In this document: positions 1 to 11,036 of the stretch, in pieces | Layout of the letters: every line of letters begins with the position of its first letter | How positions within the stretch are numbered: position 1 is the stretch's first letter | Origin: Calliphora vicina | Taxonomy: Eukaryota > Arthropoda > Insecta > Diptera > Calliphoridae | Direction: 5' to 3' | Length of the DNA stretch: 64,000 nucleotides | NCBI RefSeq assembly: GCF_958450345.1 | Contig: NC_088782.1 | Span: 101,338,358-101,402,357, forward strand | Program-made: the position numbers and the translations under genes | The notes under the pieces: generated by a model | The model's database searches: none | Told to the model about the DNA's origin: nothing | Seen by the model: only the letters and a program-made list of their open reading frames with translations

Positions 1-289
1 CTTGGTCTGGTTTTTTGCTAATAACGGATACAATTATTTCCCGATTTTCTTGAAATATAATTTTTTGAATTAAAAAGACATGTAGTAATAACAATAGGAA
101 AAAATTGTTTAAAAACCTCTACTGAGTCAAAAGTTATGTGCATTCAAATTTGCCATTTTTTTTTTCGAAAAAAGTACTTACATTAATTTTAAATTATACA
201 GAAAATAAGAAAATTATAAATAGTCTATTTATATTTGTATGAAAGACAACATTTCGGGAAATATTATAGAAGCTAAATAATATCAAAAT

Positions 290-640
290 TCGTATTGTTG
301 CGTGGTCCAGAGCCTTCCAAAGTAGACCTATTTTTTATATAAATTTCAACTTAAGACAACATTTTCTCAAATCGCATAGCCGCTTTCAAAAAACTAAGAC
401 CTGTTTTGTGTGTCCCAATATGTTCTTCAATATTGTGCAAAGGGATTTCATAGCTCCATTCTTGGTGCCCTCAATAAATCAAAAAATCTAAAAAATCCAA
501 ATTTTGGGATTTTTGAAAGTTTTTTGGGAATTGTGGGATTGTCATTAGCAATTCACAAATATGTTTTCCACTTTTGGATTTGGATCGAAAGTTTCTATAT
601 AAGTGTAAAATTTCATTAAAAACGATTCATAAACAAAACT
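290..640. repeat. Dispersed repeat segment, family G-related
   Basis: This AT-rich segment resembles 54500-54770. Both have a phrase ending in CAAATCGCATAG, followed by a stretch with GGGATTTTT and TTTTGGGAATTG. The same GGGAATTGCGGGATTC phrase occurs near 34140, in a family G foldback fragment. I see no coding capacity. A 69-codon open frame here also appears on the opposite strand at 922-1122, because the DNA itself is an inverted repeat. Confidence 0.55.
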
Positions 641-1135
641 TTTATTGCATTATAAAAATTAAAATTTTTCAAAAAAATCAGCTATAATTTTTTGTTTTTT
701 AATTCTTAAAAATTTTGTACATTTTTGAAAAGAGGACATAATTTCCTACACGTTGATATATAATATGTATATCTTTTCTTTTTCGCTAGTCTCATTAATG
801 GCTTCAAAATACATAACTCACAGTAATTAGCTTCATCTTGTAGTGTTCACCGGTATTTGGTTATGCAGCAGTCGGCAAGGCAGTGCAAAAACTGTATTAC
901 AAAACGGCTAGATTTTATAATTTATTTTTTTACACTTATATAGAAACGTTCGATCCAAATCCAAAAGTGAAAAAGATATTTGTGAGTTGTTAATGACAAT
1001 TCCCAAAAAAACTTTCCAAAAAACCCAAAATTGGGATTTTTTAGATTTTTTGATTTATTGAAGGCACCAAGCACGGGGCTATGAAATCCCTTTGCACAAT
1101 ATTGAAGAACATATTGGGACACACAAAACAGGTTT
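398..1135. repeat. Inverted repeat (foldback), arms about 220 bp
   Basis: The left arm (about 398-619) and right arm (about 922-1135) are reverse complements over some 215 bp with scattered mismatches, separated by about 300 bp of AT-rich DNA. The outer end reads ACCTGTTTTGTGTGTCCCAA on the left, and its complement is on the right. The arms contain small open frames that mirror each other, as expected for an inverted repeat. No transposase is present, so this is a non-autonomous foldback element or part of one. I found no clear target-site duplication. Confidence 0.7.
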
Positions 1136-1139
1136 TTAA

Positions 1140-2197
1140 ATAAGAAAATAAATGGATCATAGATACAAAGTTTTGTTTGGACTTACCACTATTATACTAT
1201 ATTTTGTTGCAGATAAGATCTCAATGCACGGATCTAGCAAGGCAAAATGTATCACTGATATTTTCCAGAAATATAAAATTAATCAAATCGGGTGAACCAG
1301 ATAAATGTTTTTGTACAAATGTGCCCGTGTTATTTTGATCGTGGGTATATGTTTAAGATTTGGTACAGCCTACTTATTTACATTAAAATATGATAAATGC
1401 AAAAAGTCAAATAAAAATTTATAAAACCGAATAAAGATGAAAAGTTGACTAGTTGGCCCTAGTTTAAAAGTTGGGCCTATGGTATTTTTTACCAATTTAT
1501 TCATTTAACTATATTAAGTTTTGCTAGTCCTATTAACTGCGATTCAAACTTTAAATATTTATAATACGAAAGCCATCATTTTGCCATGACAATAGATTTT
1601 AATTAGAATATCACATTACAATCTATCAGCTCCAACATTTCTAATCCTTTTATTATTTTCTAGCTGTCAATAATCATACACAAGAGATGAACACATTAAA
1701 AAATATGTATTTTTCTCATTTTCTTATTACATTTAAGCTCACCTTCTACCTCCAGCGTCTGCTAATGAGTGCATGTGTAAATATTATGAAGAAAGAATAT
1801 TATACTCAGACTCAAATAAGTCATTAATCATTGCTTTTATTTGTATTTGTCATTTGAAGAAATAAAACTGCTAAAATACAATAACATTCATTACTGTAAT
1901 GATAATGATGGGCGATATGCTGATGTTTTTGATGGTGATGATGATGAATGGTATAAATTACTTACTTTACAGACATACCCTTTTTTTGGTTTTCTTCAAA
2001 CCACCAATTATCATATAGATGTTTATGGGCGTATGTGTAAATATACGAAAAAGGTACAGTGGAACCAGAACTTTGAATAAATTAATGCAATTTGAGCTAA
2101 GTTCACTAAAATCTTAATTAGGAATTAGAAAATGTTAACCATTCATTTTCAAAATTGAATTATTTAGTTTTATTTATGCCAGAAAATTTATAAATTT
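1140..2197. other. No recognised feature
   Basis: AT-rich DNA. It contains one 79-codon open frame at 1841-2080 (+) with an acidic stretch from GAT repeats and no recognisable domain, which I take to be chance. No repeat family recurring elsewhere in the window was noticed here. Confidence 0.5.
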
Positions 2198-2449
2198 GGT
2201 CAATTCACAAGGTCTCTTATCAGTTATATTGTCATAATGTGCTAATATATCATGACTCGGTATCTCGGCTTAACCGACTCTTAGGCATTCGGCGCAGGTA
2301 TCTGCTGGTTGATTACGATAACAAAATAAACATAGCATACAGAGTAGTATTAATTTAGGACATTTTTTGCTCGAAAAACAATAAAAACCTTTGTGAAATA
2401 TTAGGACATTTTGACAATATGACATGATAAGAGACCTTGTGAATTGACC
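2198..2449. mobile_element. MITE-like element, about 50-bp terminal inverted repeats
   Basis: The ends are near-perfect inverted repeats. The left end starts GGTCAATTCACAAGGTCTCT, and the right end (about 2400-2449) is its complement, continuing through TTATCA...CATATTGTCA...AATGT. Total length is about 252 bp, with no coding capacity. The flanking bases do not form an obvious duplication, so I do not assign a superfamily. Confidence 0.65.
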
Positions 2450-2491
2450 AGTTGTATAGTTAAACATTTACGGGTAAATACAAAAACTATT

Positions 2492-3232
2492 TATACCCTA
2501 CACCACCATAGTGGGGAGGGTATAATGCGTTTGTGCAGATGTTTGTAACGCCCAAAAATATTAGTCTAACACCCAGCTTAAAGTATACCGCTCGACTTAG
2601 AATCACTTTCTGAGTCGATTAAACGATGTCCGTCCATCCGTCCGTCCGTTTGGCTGGCTGGCTGTCCATGTAAACCTTGTGCGCAGAGTACAGGTGGCAA
2701 TTTTGAAGATATTTCGATCAAATTTGGTACATATTATTTTTTGGACCCAAGGACCAAACCTATTGAAACTGGCTGAAATAGGTCCATTATTTCACCTAGC
2801 CCCCATACAAATGTCCTTCCGAAATTGGACTTTATCGGTCATAAATGTTCAATTTATATATGTATCTTCACAAATTCCGCTCCAAATAAGTTTTGTATAT
2901 ACAAAATTCATGTCACCAAATGTTGTTACGATCGGTCCATAATTAGTCATAGCTCCCATATAGACCCGCTTCCGAAAATCACTTTAACGTGCATAAATCG
3001 CTTAAAAATGTTGGTATACTCACAAAATTCAACATAGTTACCTTCAATGTAGACATAAATCACACGACCTAATTTCATGGTGATCGGTCTATAATTGGTC
3101 ATGGCTCCCATATAAGGTCCAGTTCCAAAAATCAATCAAAAATATAAATTATTGAAATTTTAAAAGAAAAAATTCTTTTGCTCTTTTACTTAGTATGGTC
3201 GGGCTTGACCGACCATACTTTCTTACTTGTTT
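2492..3232 (+). mobile_element. HINE (mini-me/DINE-1-like), family E copy 1
   Basis: The 5' end is the hairpin TATACCCTACACC...GGGGAGGGTATA. A GTCC-rich run follows at about 2628-2665 (GTCCGTCCATCCGTCCGTCC). The body has roughly 150-bp monomers, each with the phrase CATAGCTCCCATAT near 2948 and 3100. The 3' end has a perfect stem TATGGTCGG/CCGACCATA followed by CTTTCTTACTTGTT. This layout matches published mini-me/DINE-1 elements of Diptera, which are non-autonomous rolling-circle (Helentron-associated) repeats. The copy is uninterrupted and serves as the empty-site reference for copy 3 at 46406. Confidence 0.8.
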
Positions 3233-3638
3233 TAATTGGAATTTGTTGCCAACATTTATTTTTTAAATGTTTATTGGAAATTTTTGCTACTCTGACCCAA
3301 AAGTCGAAAAATCGTATAAAATATGCTACCCTAAACATTATCTGATTTTACTCAAATTTTCAGAATTTGGTTTTGCGCTAGTATCGCAAAAATGTAAAAT
3401 AATAGCCACCGTAATGTACATGTATTACTACCAAAGTAATGCGGGTATTTTTAAATATTTTCACATTCACAATACATTCATATGTACCCTGTAGGGCTGG
3501 AGTGAAGTCCTGAATCGCAAGCCAGTTTTAAATTTATGAATTGGCACCTGCAATTATATACAAATGAAATTGCTACTGAATTAATTCAACTATGTACGTC
3601 TAGATTCGGTTAGTTTTTAGAGCAGAAATTTTCCTATT
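3233..3638. other. Spacer between two HINE copies, nothing recognised
   Basis: AT-rich spacer between direct copies of family E. I see no gene or repeat signal. Confidence 0.5.
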
Positions 3639-4377
3639 TATACCCTACACCACCATAGTGGGGAGGGTATTATGCGTTTGTGCAGATGTTTGTAACGCCC
3701 AAAAATATTAGTCTAACACCCACATTAAAGTATACCGATCGACTTAGAATCACTTCCTGAGTCGATTAAACGATGTCCGTCCGTCTGGTCGGCTGGCTGT
3801 CCATGTAAACCTTGTGCGCAGAGTACAAGTCGCAATTTTGAAGATATTTCGATCAAATTTGGTACGTATTATTTTTTCGGCCGAAGGACCAAGCCTGTTG
3901 AAACTGGCTGAAATCGGTTCACTATTTCACCTAGCCCCCATACAAATATCCTTCCGAAATTGGACTTTATCGGTCATAAATGTTTAATTTATAAATGTAT
4001 CTCCATAAATTGCGCTTCAAATAAGTTTTATATATACAAAATTCATGTCACCAAATTTTGTTACGATCGGTCCATAATTAGTCATAGCTCCCATATAGAC
4101 CCGCTTCCGAAAATCACTTTAACGTGCATAAATCGCTTAAAAGTGTTGGTATACTCACAAAATTCAACACAGTAAACTTTCATATAGACACAAATTACAC
4201 GACCTAATTTCATGGTGATCGGGCCATAATTGGTCATAGCCCCCATATAAGGCCCACTTCCGAAAATCACTCAAAAATATAAATTATTGAAATTTTAAAA
4301 GAAAAATGGTTTTGCTCTTTTACTTAGTGTAGGGTATTATATGGTCGGGCTTGACCGACCATACTTTCTTACTTGTT
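3639..4377 (+). mobile_element. HINE family E copy 2
   Basis: This is a direct copy of the element at 2492, in the same orientation and of almost the same length. It has the same TATACCCTACACC start, GTCC run (about 3776-3800), two body monomers and 3' hairpin TATGGTCGG/CCGACCATA with CTTACTTGTT. Unlike copy 1 it retains AGTGTAGGGTATTAT just before the 3' hairpin. The copies differ by scattered substitutions, so this is not a very recent tandem duplication. Confidence 0.8.
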
Positions 4378-4465
4378 TTATTTTATGAAAGAATATAACT
4401 TTTTGCGTGGCTGCGAGTTTAATAATTCCAATCACAACTAGTAACAACAATCATATTAAATACTA

Positions 4466-5273
4466 GAGTAACTTCGGGTATTGTGGACTATGCGTCTAAT
4501 GTGGACCAGTGTCTTTTTTCAGAAACTATTGAAGGTATGATAAAACTGATTTGTCGTACATTTTACAATTTGTTTGAAACGACAATTGCACATTTGCTTT
4601 CATGAGTTATTGATATGTTGACTTTTTATTCTTGTATTGAAATTAATGCGCCTGCTCAACATTTTTTTCGGCTCAAGTAAGAAACAAAATTTGGTACAGT
4701 TACTTGGTAGAATTTAATGTTTGGTTGTTTTATATAGTTAAAGTGGACACGTAGTTTTGCATATATTTGGTAAGAATTTAAGCACATTTAGATTATTAGG
4801 TAAAAATAACTTTTTACCACTGTAACCCAAGTTCGTGTAATGTGGACCACTTAAATTACTTGATTATGTACTACTGGTCCATATTACCCGACAATAACTA
4901 TGTACTTTGTAAGCAATCTATCTAAGCCAAGAACGCGACTTTTTAGTTTGTATTAATAAAAATATATTGAAATTAAATTTTTTAATCATTCATGATTAGC
5001 TGGTTCATGAATTTTATGTATTAAATACTAGTCCACATTAGCCTCATATAGTGGTCCATATTACCCTCCAATTTTTTTAATGCTGATTTTTGGGTTCCTT
5101 ACAATATTTTCACATAAATTTTTTATCCTTTAACGGAAAAAATATTCAACTGCAAAAACCATTAGAGAATACATTAGCTAATTTATTGCTTCACAACTCT
5201 TTTAATATCCATATATATTGTGGCCAAAATTTAGAAAAAACAAAACGGTAGTCCACATTACCCGAAGTTACTC
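4466..5273. mobile_element. T1: 808-bp non-autonomous TA-flanked DNA transposon
   Basis: The ends are inverted repeats: GAGTAACTTCGGGTA at the left and its complement TACCCGAAGTTACTC at the right, each flanked by TA. Length is 808 bp, identical to the reverse-oriented copy at 53318-54125. Reading the two side by side I see only a few differences, which implies recent activity. The motif GTAATGTGGACYA or its complement recurs about seven times (near 4481, 4497, 4834, 4866, 5031, 5052 and 5249). No transposase is encoded. TA flanks suggest Tc1/mariner-type mobilisation, but the superfamily is inferred. Confidence 0.8.
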
Positions 5274-5429
5274 TACATAAATATAACAAATGCTACCTTT
5301 GTGATGCAGTTTCTCATTCTATCCGTGGAATGCGTAGCCTGTCCCGGACTGCTTCCTTTGAAATCTTTACCAGAAAGCTGTCTTATATCTTTGGATTATG
5401 TTTGTTAATGGACGAAGCTTCTAACAGAA

Positions 5430-5863
5430 GATTCGATGAGCTCTCGGCTCTCGATCGGCTAACGACGAATACTAAGTTGACTCTATAAATTAAGACTAGG
5501 TACTGAGTATAATCCGACGAGATAAATGCTTTGGCTCTCGGTTGGCTAACGACTAATTATGGGTAATGCATGCAATCCAAGGAGATAAATTCCACTGCTC
5601 TCATCGGCTAACTACTACGTATTAGCTAATTGTAGCTAACGAGTAAAATCCGATGAAATAAATGCTTCGGTTCTTGGTCGGCTAACGACTAGGAGAAAAA
5701 TTCTTCAGCTCTCATAGGCTAACTACGACTTATTGGCTAATACTAGCTAATGAGTAATATCCGGCTAGATAAATTCTTCGGCTCTCGGTCGGCTAATGTC
5801 TAATTATTGGTAAATACAGATTCTGGATGTAATCAGAGGAGATAAATTCTTCAGCTCTCATCG
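5430..5863. repeat. Degenerate tandem array, units about 60-76 bp
   Basis: Imperfect units are anchored by GATAAATTCTTCGGCTCTCG followed by a GGCTAACGACTA-type phrase, starting near 5434, 5521, 5583, 5657, 5693, 5765 and 5841. Two alternating subtypes appear (CTCGGTCGGCTAACGAC and CTCATCGGCTAACTAC), so a higher-order dimer is likely. The array is cut at 5863 by the CACAGTGG terminus of the next element, right after CATCG. It resembles a short satellite or minisatellite block. Confidence 0.7.
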
Positions 5864-6640
5864 CACAGTGGTTTAGAAACTTTTTTTTGGAAATAATTCG
5901 GTATCTTGGGAATTATTATTTGATATATTGTTACGAAATTTCACATGGATTCAGCTGAGGTGATTTCGAGTTGATTTACGTTTATTCAGCCTCCTAGCAA
6001 TAACGGGGCCAGTGCGTAGCCCCTAAAATTTGGACATCTCGGGTCTAAATTTTTTTAAAAAATCGTCAAAAATTCATTTATGATCTGAATGAAATTTTAA
6101 ATATATATTGGCGAAAAAGTTCTAAAATACGCATCCAAAATTGGAACTTGTAAAAAGGGCCGTACTTTTTACGTTTTTTCCAAAAAAAGCCCATATATTT
6201 TTTCTTTTGTAGAAAAAAATTTTCTTCGCGACTATATAGGGTTTTTATATGATCCGGAAAGACAACTTAATGCAAAAGCGTGTGTTTTTATTTTATTTAG
6301 AATTTTATCGCCAATATAGCTGATATTGTAAAAATAAATTTCGAGCCTCCGTAGGCCCGTTATATCTAAAAAACCATAAAAAGATCGAGCAAAATTAAAA
6401 AAAATAAATCAATAAACCTGAATATCTCTTCATCTAATAGAGATAACCTATATTTGTAAGCGTATTTTTTGTAGACCTTCTCAAGGACTATTTTCGGATC
6501 ATTAATGGAATTTTCGCGATTTTTTTAAGAAAATTTGAGACCCGAGGTGACCATATTTGAGGGGCTATGCAGTAGCCGCTTTATTGCTAGGAAGCTGAAC
6601 AAAAGTAAATCAACTCGAAATTACCTCACCTCAGAATTGA
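5864..6640. mobile_element. Foldback element, family H copy 1 (right end truncated)
   Basis: It starts with CACAGTGGTTTAGAAAC. The left arm (CAGCTGAGGTGATTTCGAG, then TTGATTTACGTTTATTCAGC) is matched by an inverted right arm at about 6525-6640 (GACCCGAGGTGACC, GCTAGGAAGCTGAACAAA). The last ~100 bp expected at the right terminus are missing. It has no coding region. It shares arms with 11037-12679 and with segments at 21140-22110 and 59610-61130. Confidence 0.7.
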
Positions 6641-7090
6641 CTTTTGCAACTGAACGTTACACCTTTAAAACTACAGGATAGACATGAATACAAATACCTA
6701 CAAATATTTCCACATTTATATGCATGAATTTACATGACACGCATATTTAACGCTTTTATAGGCACTCATATCCGTTTAAGGTTTTTTTAATGCTTTCATT
6801 TTGAACTTTAATATTGTTGATGTATTTTTTTATTACTGTTTCCCGTTTCCGGAACTCTTTTGTTTTGTCGTCTCTTTTTTTTTTGGATTCTTTGATATAT
6901 TATTGTGTATATGTTGAAATGTTTATTAAGGCGTTAAGAAAATTAATAACATAAGAATTGTTTTCTACAATCTTTTTTTGATGTTGGTGTTGTAATACTG
7001 ACTATTGAAATACCCTACACTAGACTATTTCTTTTAGCATTTCCTTAAGTATCCTTAATATCAATTACACTTACTTAAATAAGCAATTTC
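6641..7090. other. No recognised feature
   Basis: AT-rich DNA with no gene, repeat or element boundary that I can support. Confidence 0.5.
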
Positions 7091-7094
7091 AATG

Positions 7095-7215
7095 AGCCTG
7101 TTTAAGAATCGTACTCCATGCGCTTGGAACTGATTCCAGCTGTCTTCTCCAATGATTTGTAGATCTTATTTCGCTTTGTCTTTCTACTTGGTTCTCGGTC
7201 TTCCTCGCTTAAGCT
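7095..7215 (-). pseudogene. Possible LINE ORF2 C-terminal remnant
   Basis: On the minus strand the sequence reads KLKRGRPRTK, then a stop, then KDKAK, another stop and DLQIIGEDSWNQ. This resembles the basic tail (GRPRxRWxDxVxxDL...) found after the reverse transcriptase of several non-LTR retrotransposons. Stops replace conserved tryptophan and arginine codons. Only about 35 residues are legible, so the clade cannot be named, and a chance match is possible. Confidence 0.35.
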
Positions 7216-7860
7216 TACCTTCATATAAGTCATCGAACACCACCTTCGAAAATTACGTCTCGTCTCTAAGTTACCCTATGTTTTGGTATTAACCCATTAA
7301 TGCCGGATGGGTAGATAAATACCTAATGGATCCAGAGTTAATAGAGATGCTTCACGAATTTATACTAAATTTATAAATACACCACATACTAACCAAAATA
7401 CAATAAATGAGTTTATTACTAATGTTTAAAACTAGCATACAAGTGAATCAAATATTTGTTTTAATTTTGTTCCTACATTTCATGTTCTAGTGGCCTGAGA
7501 TACGTTAATGGCCTGGCGATTTTTTAATAACTTTAACAATTTTTAACCAATTTTTGTGTTTTATATCTTATTAGAACGACAATTACGTAAAGATTTCGAT
7601 TATTTTAAATTAAATTGCAAAAGTAGTTATTTAATGGCAAATTTTTACAAAACTAAATCGCAAGTCGGCACGGGTTGCAATCATGATAGAAAGACAAAAT
7701 TTCATATTTAACTATAGTTTTATTTATATAAAAAAAATAGGGAGTACGCGTTCCAAAATTCCAAAAAATAAAATTTTTGGGACTCTCTAATGTGGGCAGA
7801 TATTCACACAATCTCGTAATATCATTTGTGAATAAACAATACCGATCTCTGTAAAATTTC
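7216..7860. other. No recognised feature
   Basis: AT-rich DNA. The 69-codon minus-strand frame at 7653-7862 has no recognisable domain. Its end abuts a HINE-like segment and it is probably not a gene. Confidence 0.45.
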
Positions 7861-7864
7861 AATT

Positions 7865-8241
7865 CGATATCGATATTTTTCAGATATTTATGAAAAATAA
7901 TGTGTTTTTTGGAAGTGTTCCTATATGGGAGCTGTAGTCAATTATTTCAACCTGATTCTTACCATTTTCAACAGAATTTATTCTTTGATCATGTAAATAA
8001 TGTGTGAAAAATTTCATGGTATTCTCTGCAATGAATTTATCTAATGTCACAAACAACAAGTGTCAACAATTTTGGAGCTTGTCTTACATTTTGATCAACC
8101 CTGGTTCTAACAATTCGATTTTACTGATTTTCAATAATTTCATAAGGATCAATAATATATATACTTTGTTGGGTCTCAGATAAATATTTCAAACTTATAT
8201 ATACCTTCATTCACCAATTATGGTGTTGGAGGGTATGATAA
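7865..8241 (-). mobile_element. Diverged HINE fragment, family A-like
   Basis: In minus orientation it ends TATATACCTTCATTCACCAATTA...GGAGGGTATGAT, a decayed version of the family A 5' hairpin. Next to it is the core phrase AATTTCATAAGGATCAATAATATATATACTTTGTTGGGTCTCAG (about 8140-8180). Further in, TATATGGGAGCTGTAGTCAATTA marks a body monomer. The GTCY microsatellite is absent, and the copy is much more diverged than those at 19495, 25596, 40889 and 56737. Confidence 0.65.
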
Positions 8242-8353
8242 TCATCAATTACAGAGTCATCAACGCACAATATTTTATGCTGATCGCCCCTTAATGGTTC
8301 GTAGCTCATAATTATCGATATTGGTAAAAAATTTAACACCACAAAAGTTTATA

Positions 8354-8713
8354 GAGTAAGTTCGGGTAATGTGGTATACATATTTTTTATTTGACTATAA
8401 TTTTTAGAATCTTAGTTCGATTGGAACAGTTCTCAGGTGGTGTTCTACAACAAGTGTTAGGTTTACATCCATGAAAGTAAAAGACTCTTTTAAGTTCAAG
8501 TTTCAGATAAATTTGGGAAAAGAGAAAAACCCATAAACAAGCCATTCAAAAAATGGTGGGTAATGTGGTATACCATGATCTTTTAATATTGTATACCAAA
8601 CCACATAACCGATCCATAGTATTTTAATTTGTAAATGAGTTGCGTTTTATTTAAACCATCTTCAATGGATGCGGCTAAAGTTGCCGGCTGACCAATATTA
8701 CCAGAAGCTCCTC
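8354..8713. mobile_element. T1-related element, diverged
   Basis: The left end GAGTAAGTTCGGGTAATGTGG closely resembles the T1/T2 terminus. The right end (about 8690-8713) reads inverted as GAGGAGCTTCTGGTAATATTGG. Internal GGGTAATGTGGTATACC motifs (near 8559) echo the GTAATGTGGAC repeats of T1. The left flank is TA, but the right flank does not match clearly. It is an older relative of the T1 family. Confidence 0.55.
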
Positions 8714-8739
8714 AATTCATTCTCCCGAACTTTGTCTAG

Positions 8740-8979
8740 CGTCACCTAAAATGCCTATCAACATTTTTTTAAATTTTACAGGAGAGACAAAAAACATAAT
8801 AAAATTTAAAGTGTTGTGGTCACAAATATGATTTTCTTTCTTCAATGAAGTCGTTATTTTTAAAAATAGAAAGCTAAAAAATTTGTGAAGACGTGTGCCT
8901 TGATGTGCTGTACCAATACCCATTAAAAACTCAATTTTGAATTTCTTGGTTTTTACGCCCTTTTGCATTTCAGGTGACG
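8740..8979. mobile_element. Short MITE candidate with CGTCACCT termini
   Basis: CGTCACCTAAAATGC at the left and GCATTTCAGGTGACG at the right form 15-bp inverted repeats around 240 bp, with TA one base outside each end. A segment at about 27565-27615 ends TTGATACGG...GTATTTTAGGTGACG and looks like a partial relative. The 83-codon minus-strand frame that fills the element has no recognisable domain. Confidence 0.45.
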
Positions 8980-8994
8980 ATATATTCTGAGTCC

Positions 8995-10890
8995 TTACAA
9001 AATGCTAATTCCATTGTAGTAATGTAGCTGTATATGTCCATCTGTCTGTTAACTAAGTGGATGAAAATATTATTTGTTGGCTAGAATATTTGTTAAAAAG
9101 GGAAAAAATCGGTCCAACTACATAAATCTAATAACAAAATGTCCGCCCGACGCTTAAGAGCAACTAAACTACAAAGGGACCTAGAAAACCTAAATGTGCC
9201 ATAGTTATTGATAATAGCTAATTTATGCATAGAAAATTAAGTTAAATTGTTAAAAAGTTTTGAATTAAAATGCGTGAAAAACTTTGCTTGGACCACTATA
9301 TTTTTATCCCTATAACATTTACCAAATAGGGAGAACCACACAAATGTTTTGGTACAGCAATCGGTGCTATCGAATATAACACTCTCACCTGTTAGAAAAT
9401 GTTTGGTAATTTTTAATTTTGCAGCACAGATTTCTGGTTTTAGTTCACTTTATCGCATGTAGTCCAAATTTCCAGAGATAGCGTGGCCTATAGATTTCTT
9501 CAAACTAATGTAAATTTACTATATCTGTAGCATTGCTTATTTCGTTATCACCTACCTCAACTCTCACAATTTCCTCATTTATTTTAATGACATTTTGTAA
9601 TATTTCTCCAACCATTAACCATTATTTTCAAAATGTCTTAAGGCGTCTTTCACTTTTTTTCTGCTGCTGCTGCCATTGATGTTGTCGTTATTGTTACTAA
9701 ATTATGGCATGTTTTCCATATGATTTATGTTCCAGCAAATTTTCTTAGGCATGAGTTAAATATTTATTATACTTATGGCTTTTTTCATAAATGATATTAG
9801 TTGTTTCATATGGATGCTGTTATAACCTTTGGTGTAGTATGAGGTTGGTATACTAATTTGCTAATTTTATTTGCAACACAATTCAACAGACATTGGAAAT
9901 AAAATAAAACAGGACACTATGGCATGTTTATTTATTAGGCATAAAACTACATTAAATATAATCAACTTTAAGTAATTTGTATTTTAATTTCGTCTTATTT
10001 TAGGTATTTAATAATTTGTATTATATTTATTTCACATCCCCGTTATGTGATAAAAATACTTCTGTTAAATAATTAGTCTTTTTTCAACGAGTAGCATATT
10101 AATATTAGCGATATAGAGTATTCAAAATTCGACCAACTTTATTAACCCACTCAAATAAACATATATTTTCGTATTATTTGAAAAGTGCTCTGCAGAAAAT
10201 ATTAAAAAGGTGAGGTGTTTATTGTGTTAAAATATTTATTAGAGATTTTTTTTTACATTCAAGCCAGTTTAACAAAAAGGGGATTTAAGAAAATAACGAA
10301 CAAAAAATAAAAATAAAAACAAATGAATTATACTTTCCACAAACAAAAGAGTAAAAGAAAACAAAAAATAAATAAAAAAAAGGTTAAATTTCAAATGGGA
10401 AAAAACTCTGGTTGTAATGCCGATATGGAGATAAATCATCTTTTTGTATTTCTTACACAAATTTTAATGAATATTTATTTCTTTTGAAAGAGAAAAAAAC
10501 ACACGTTTCTACTAAATCCTTTGAGATAATATTTTTAAAAATCATTGTTTTCTCAAAGTCATGATACATAAAAACATATGCATATATTCATTTATGTATA
10601 TTAAATATACATTTATGTATTTAAAATGCTTTATATATGAAGATATTTAGAACTTAGGGCAGAAAGTAAAAATCATGTGTTTAAGGAAATTATTCAAGGT
10701 TTTAGTAATAAATATAACATGAGTTTTAAAACGATTTTAAAAGCTGTGTTTGAGTTTAGCATATTGTATGATTTTTGCTATAAGGTGTTGTTAAATAAGT
10801 TTCAATATTACATACAATTTCTTTTGGATTTAATTGTGTATGAAGATTTTACTATAACTTCTTTAATCTATATCTCTATATTTCAGCCTG
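8995..10890. other. Mostly unrecognised AT-rich DNA
   Basis: A faint HINE-like relic may lie at 8995-9150 (GTCCATCTGTCTGTTAAC and AAAATCGGTCCAAC). The remainder shows long A/T tracts, a short CTGCTGCTGCTGCC run near 9661, and a 73-codon open frame at 10677-10898 with no recognisable domain. I see no supported gene. Confidence 0.45.
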
Positions 10891-10896
10891 TTTTAT

Positions 10897-11036
10897 GAAC
10901 CATCTACCACCACAAGTGGTTATTGGGGGTATATAAGAGTTTGTCATTCCGTATATAACACTGAGTACTATTCATCTAAGACCGATCCTTACGAAATCTA
11001 AGTCGATTCCGACAATGATTGGATTCTATGACAACC
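10897..11036 (+). mobile_element. HINE fragment, family A 5' end
   Basis: The segment reads ACCACCACAAGTGGTTATTGGGGGTATATAAG, GTTTGTCATTCCG, then AAATCTAAGTCGATT. This is the 5' hairpin and core of family A up to just before the GTCY run. It is interrupted at 11037 by the CACAGTGG terminus of a family H foldback element. The continuation is not found on the far side, so the host was deleted or rearranged. Confidence 0.7.

Noticed and set aside
5430..5863. CRISPR-like array
   Set aside because: Units are adjacent and variable without unique spacers of constant length, and the DNA is clearly eukaryotic.
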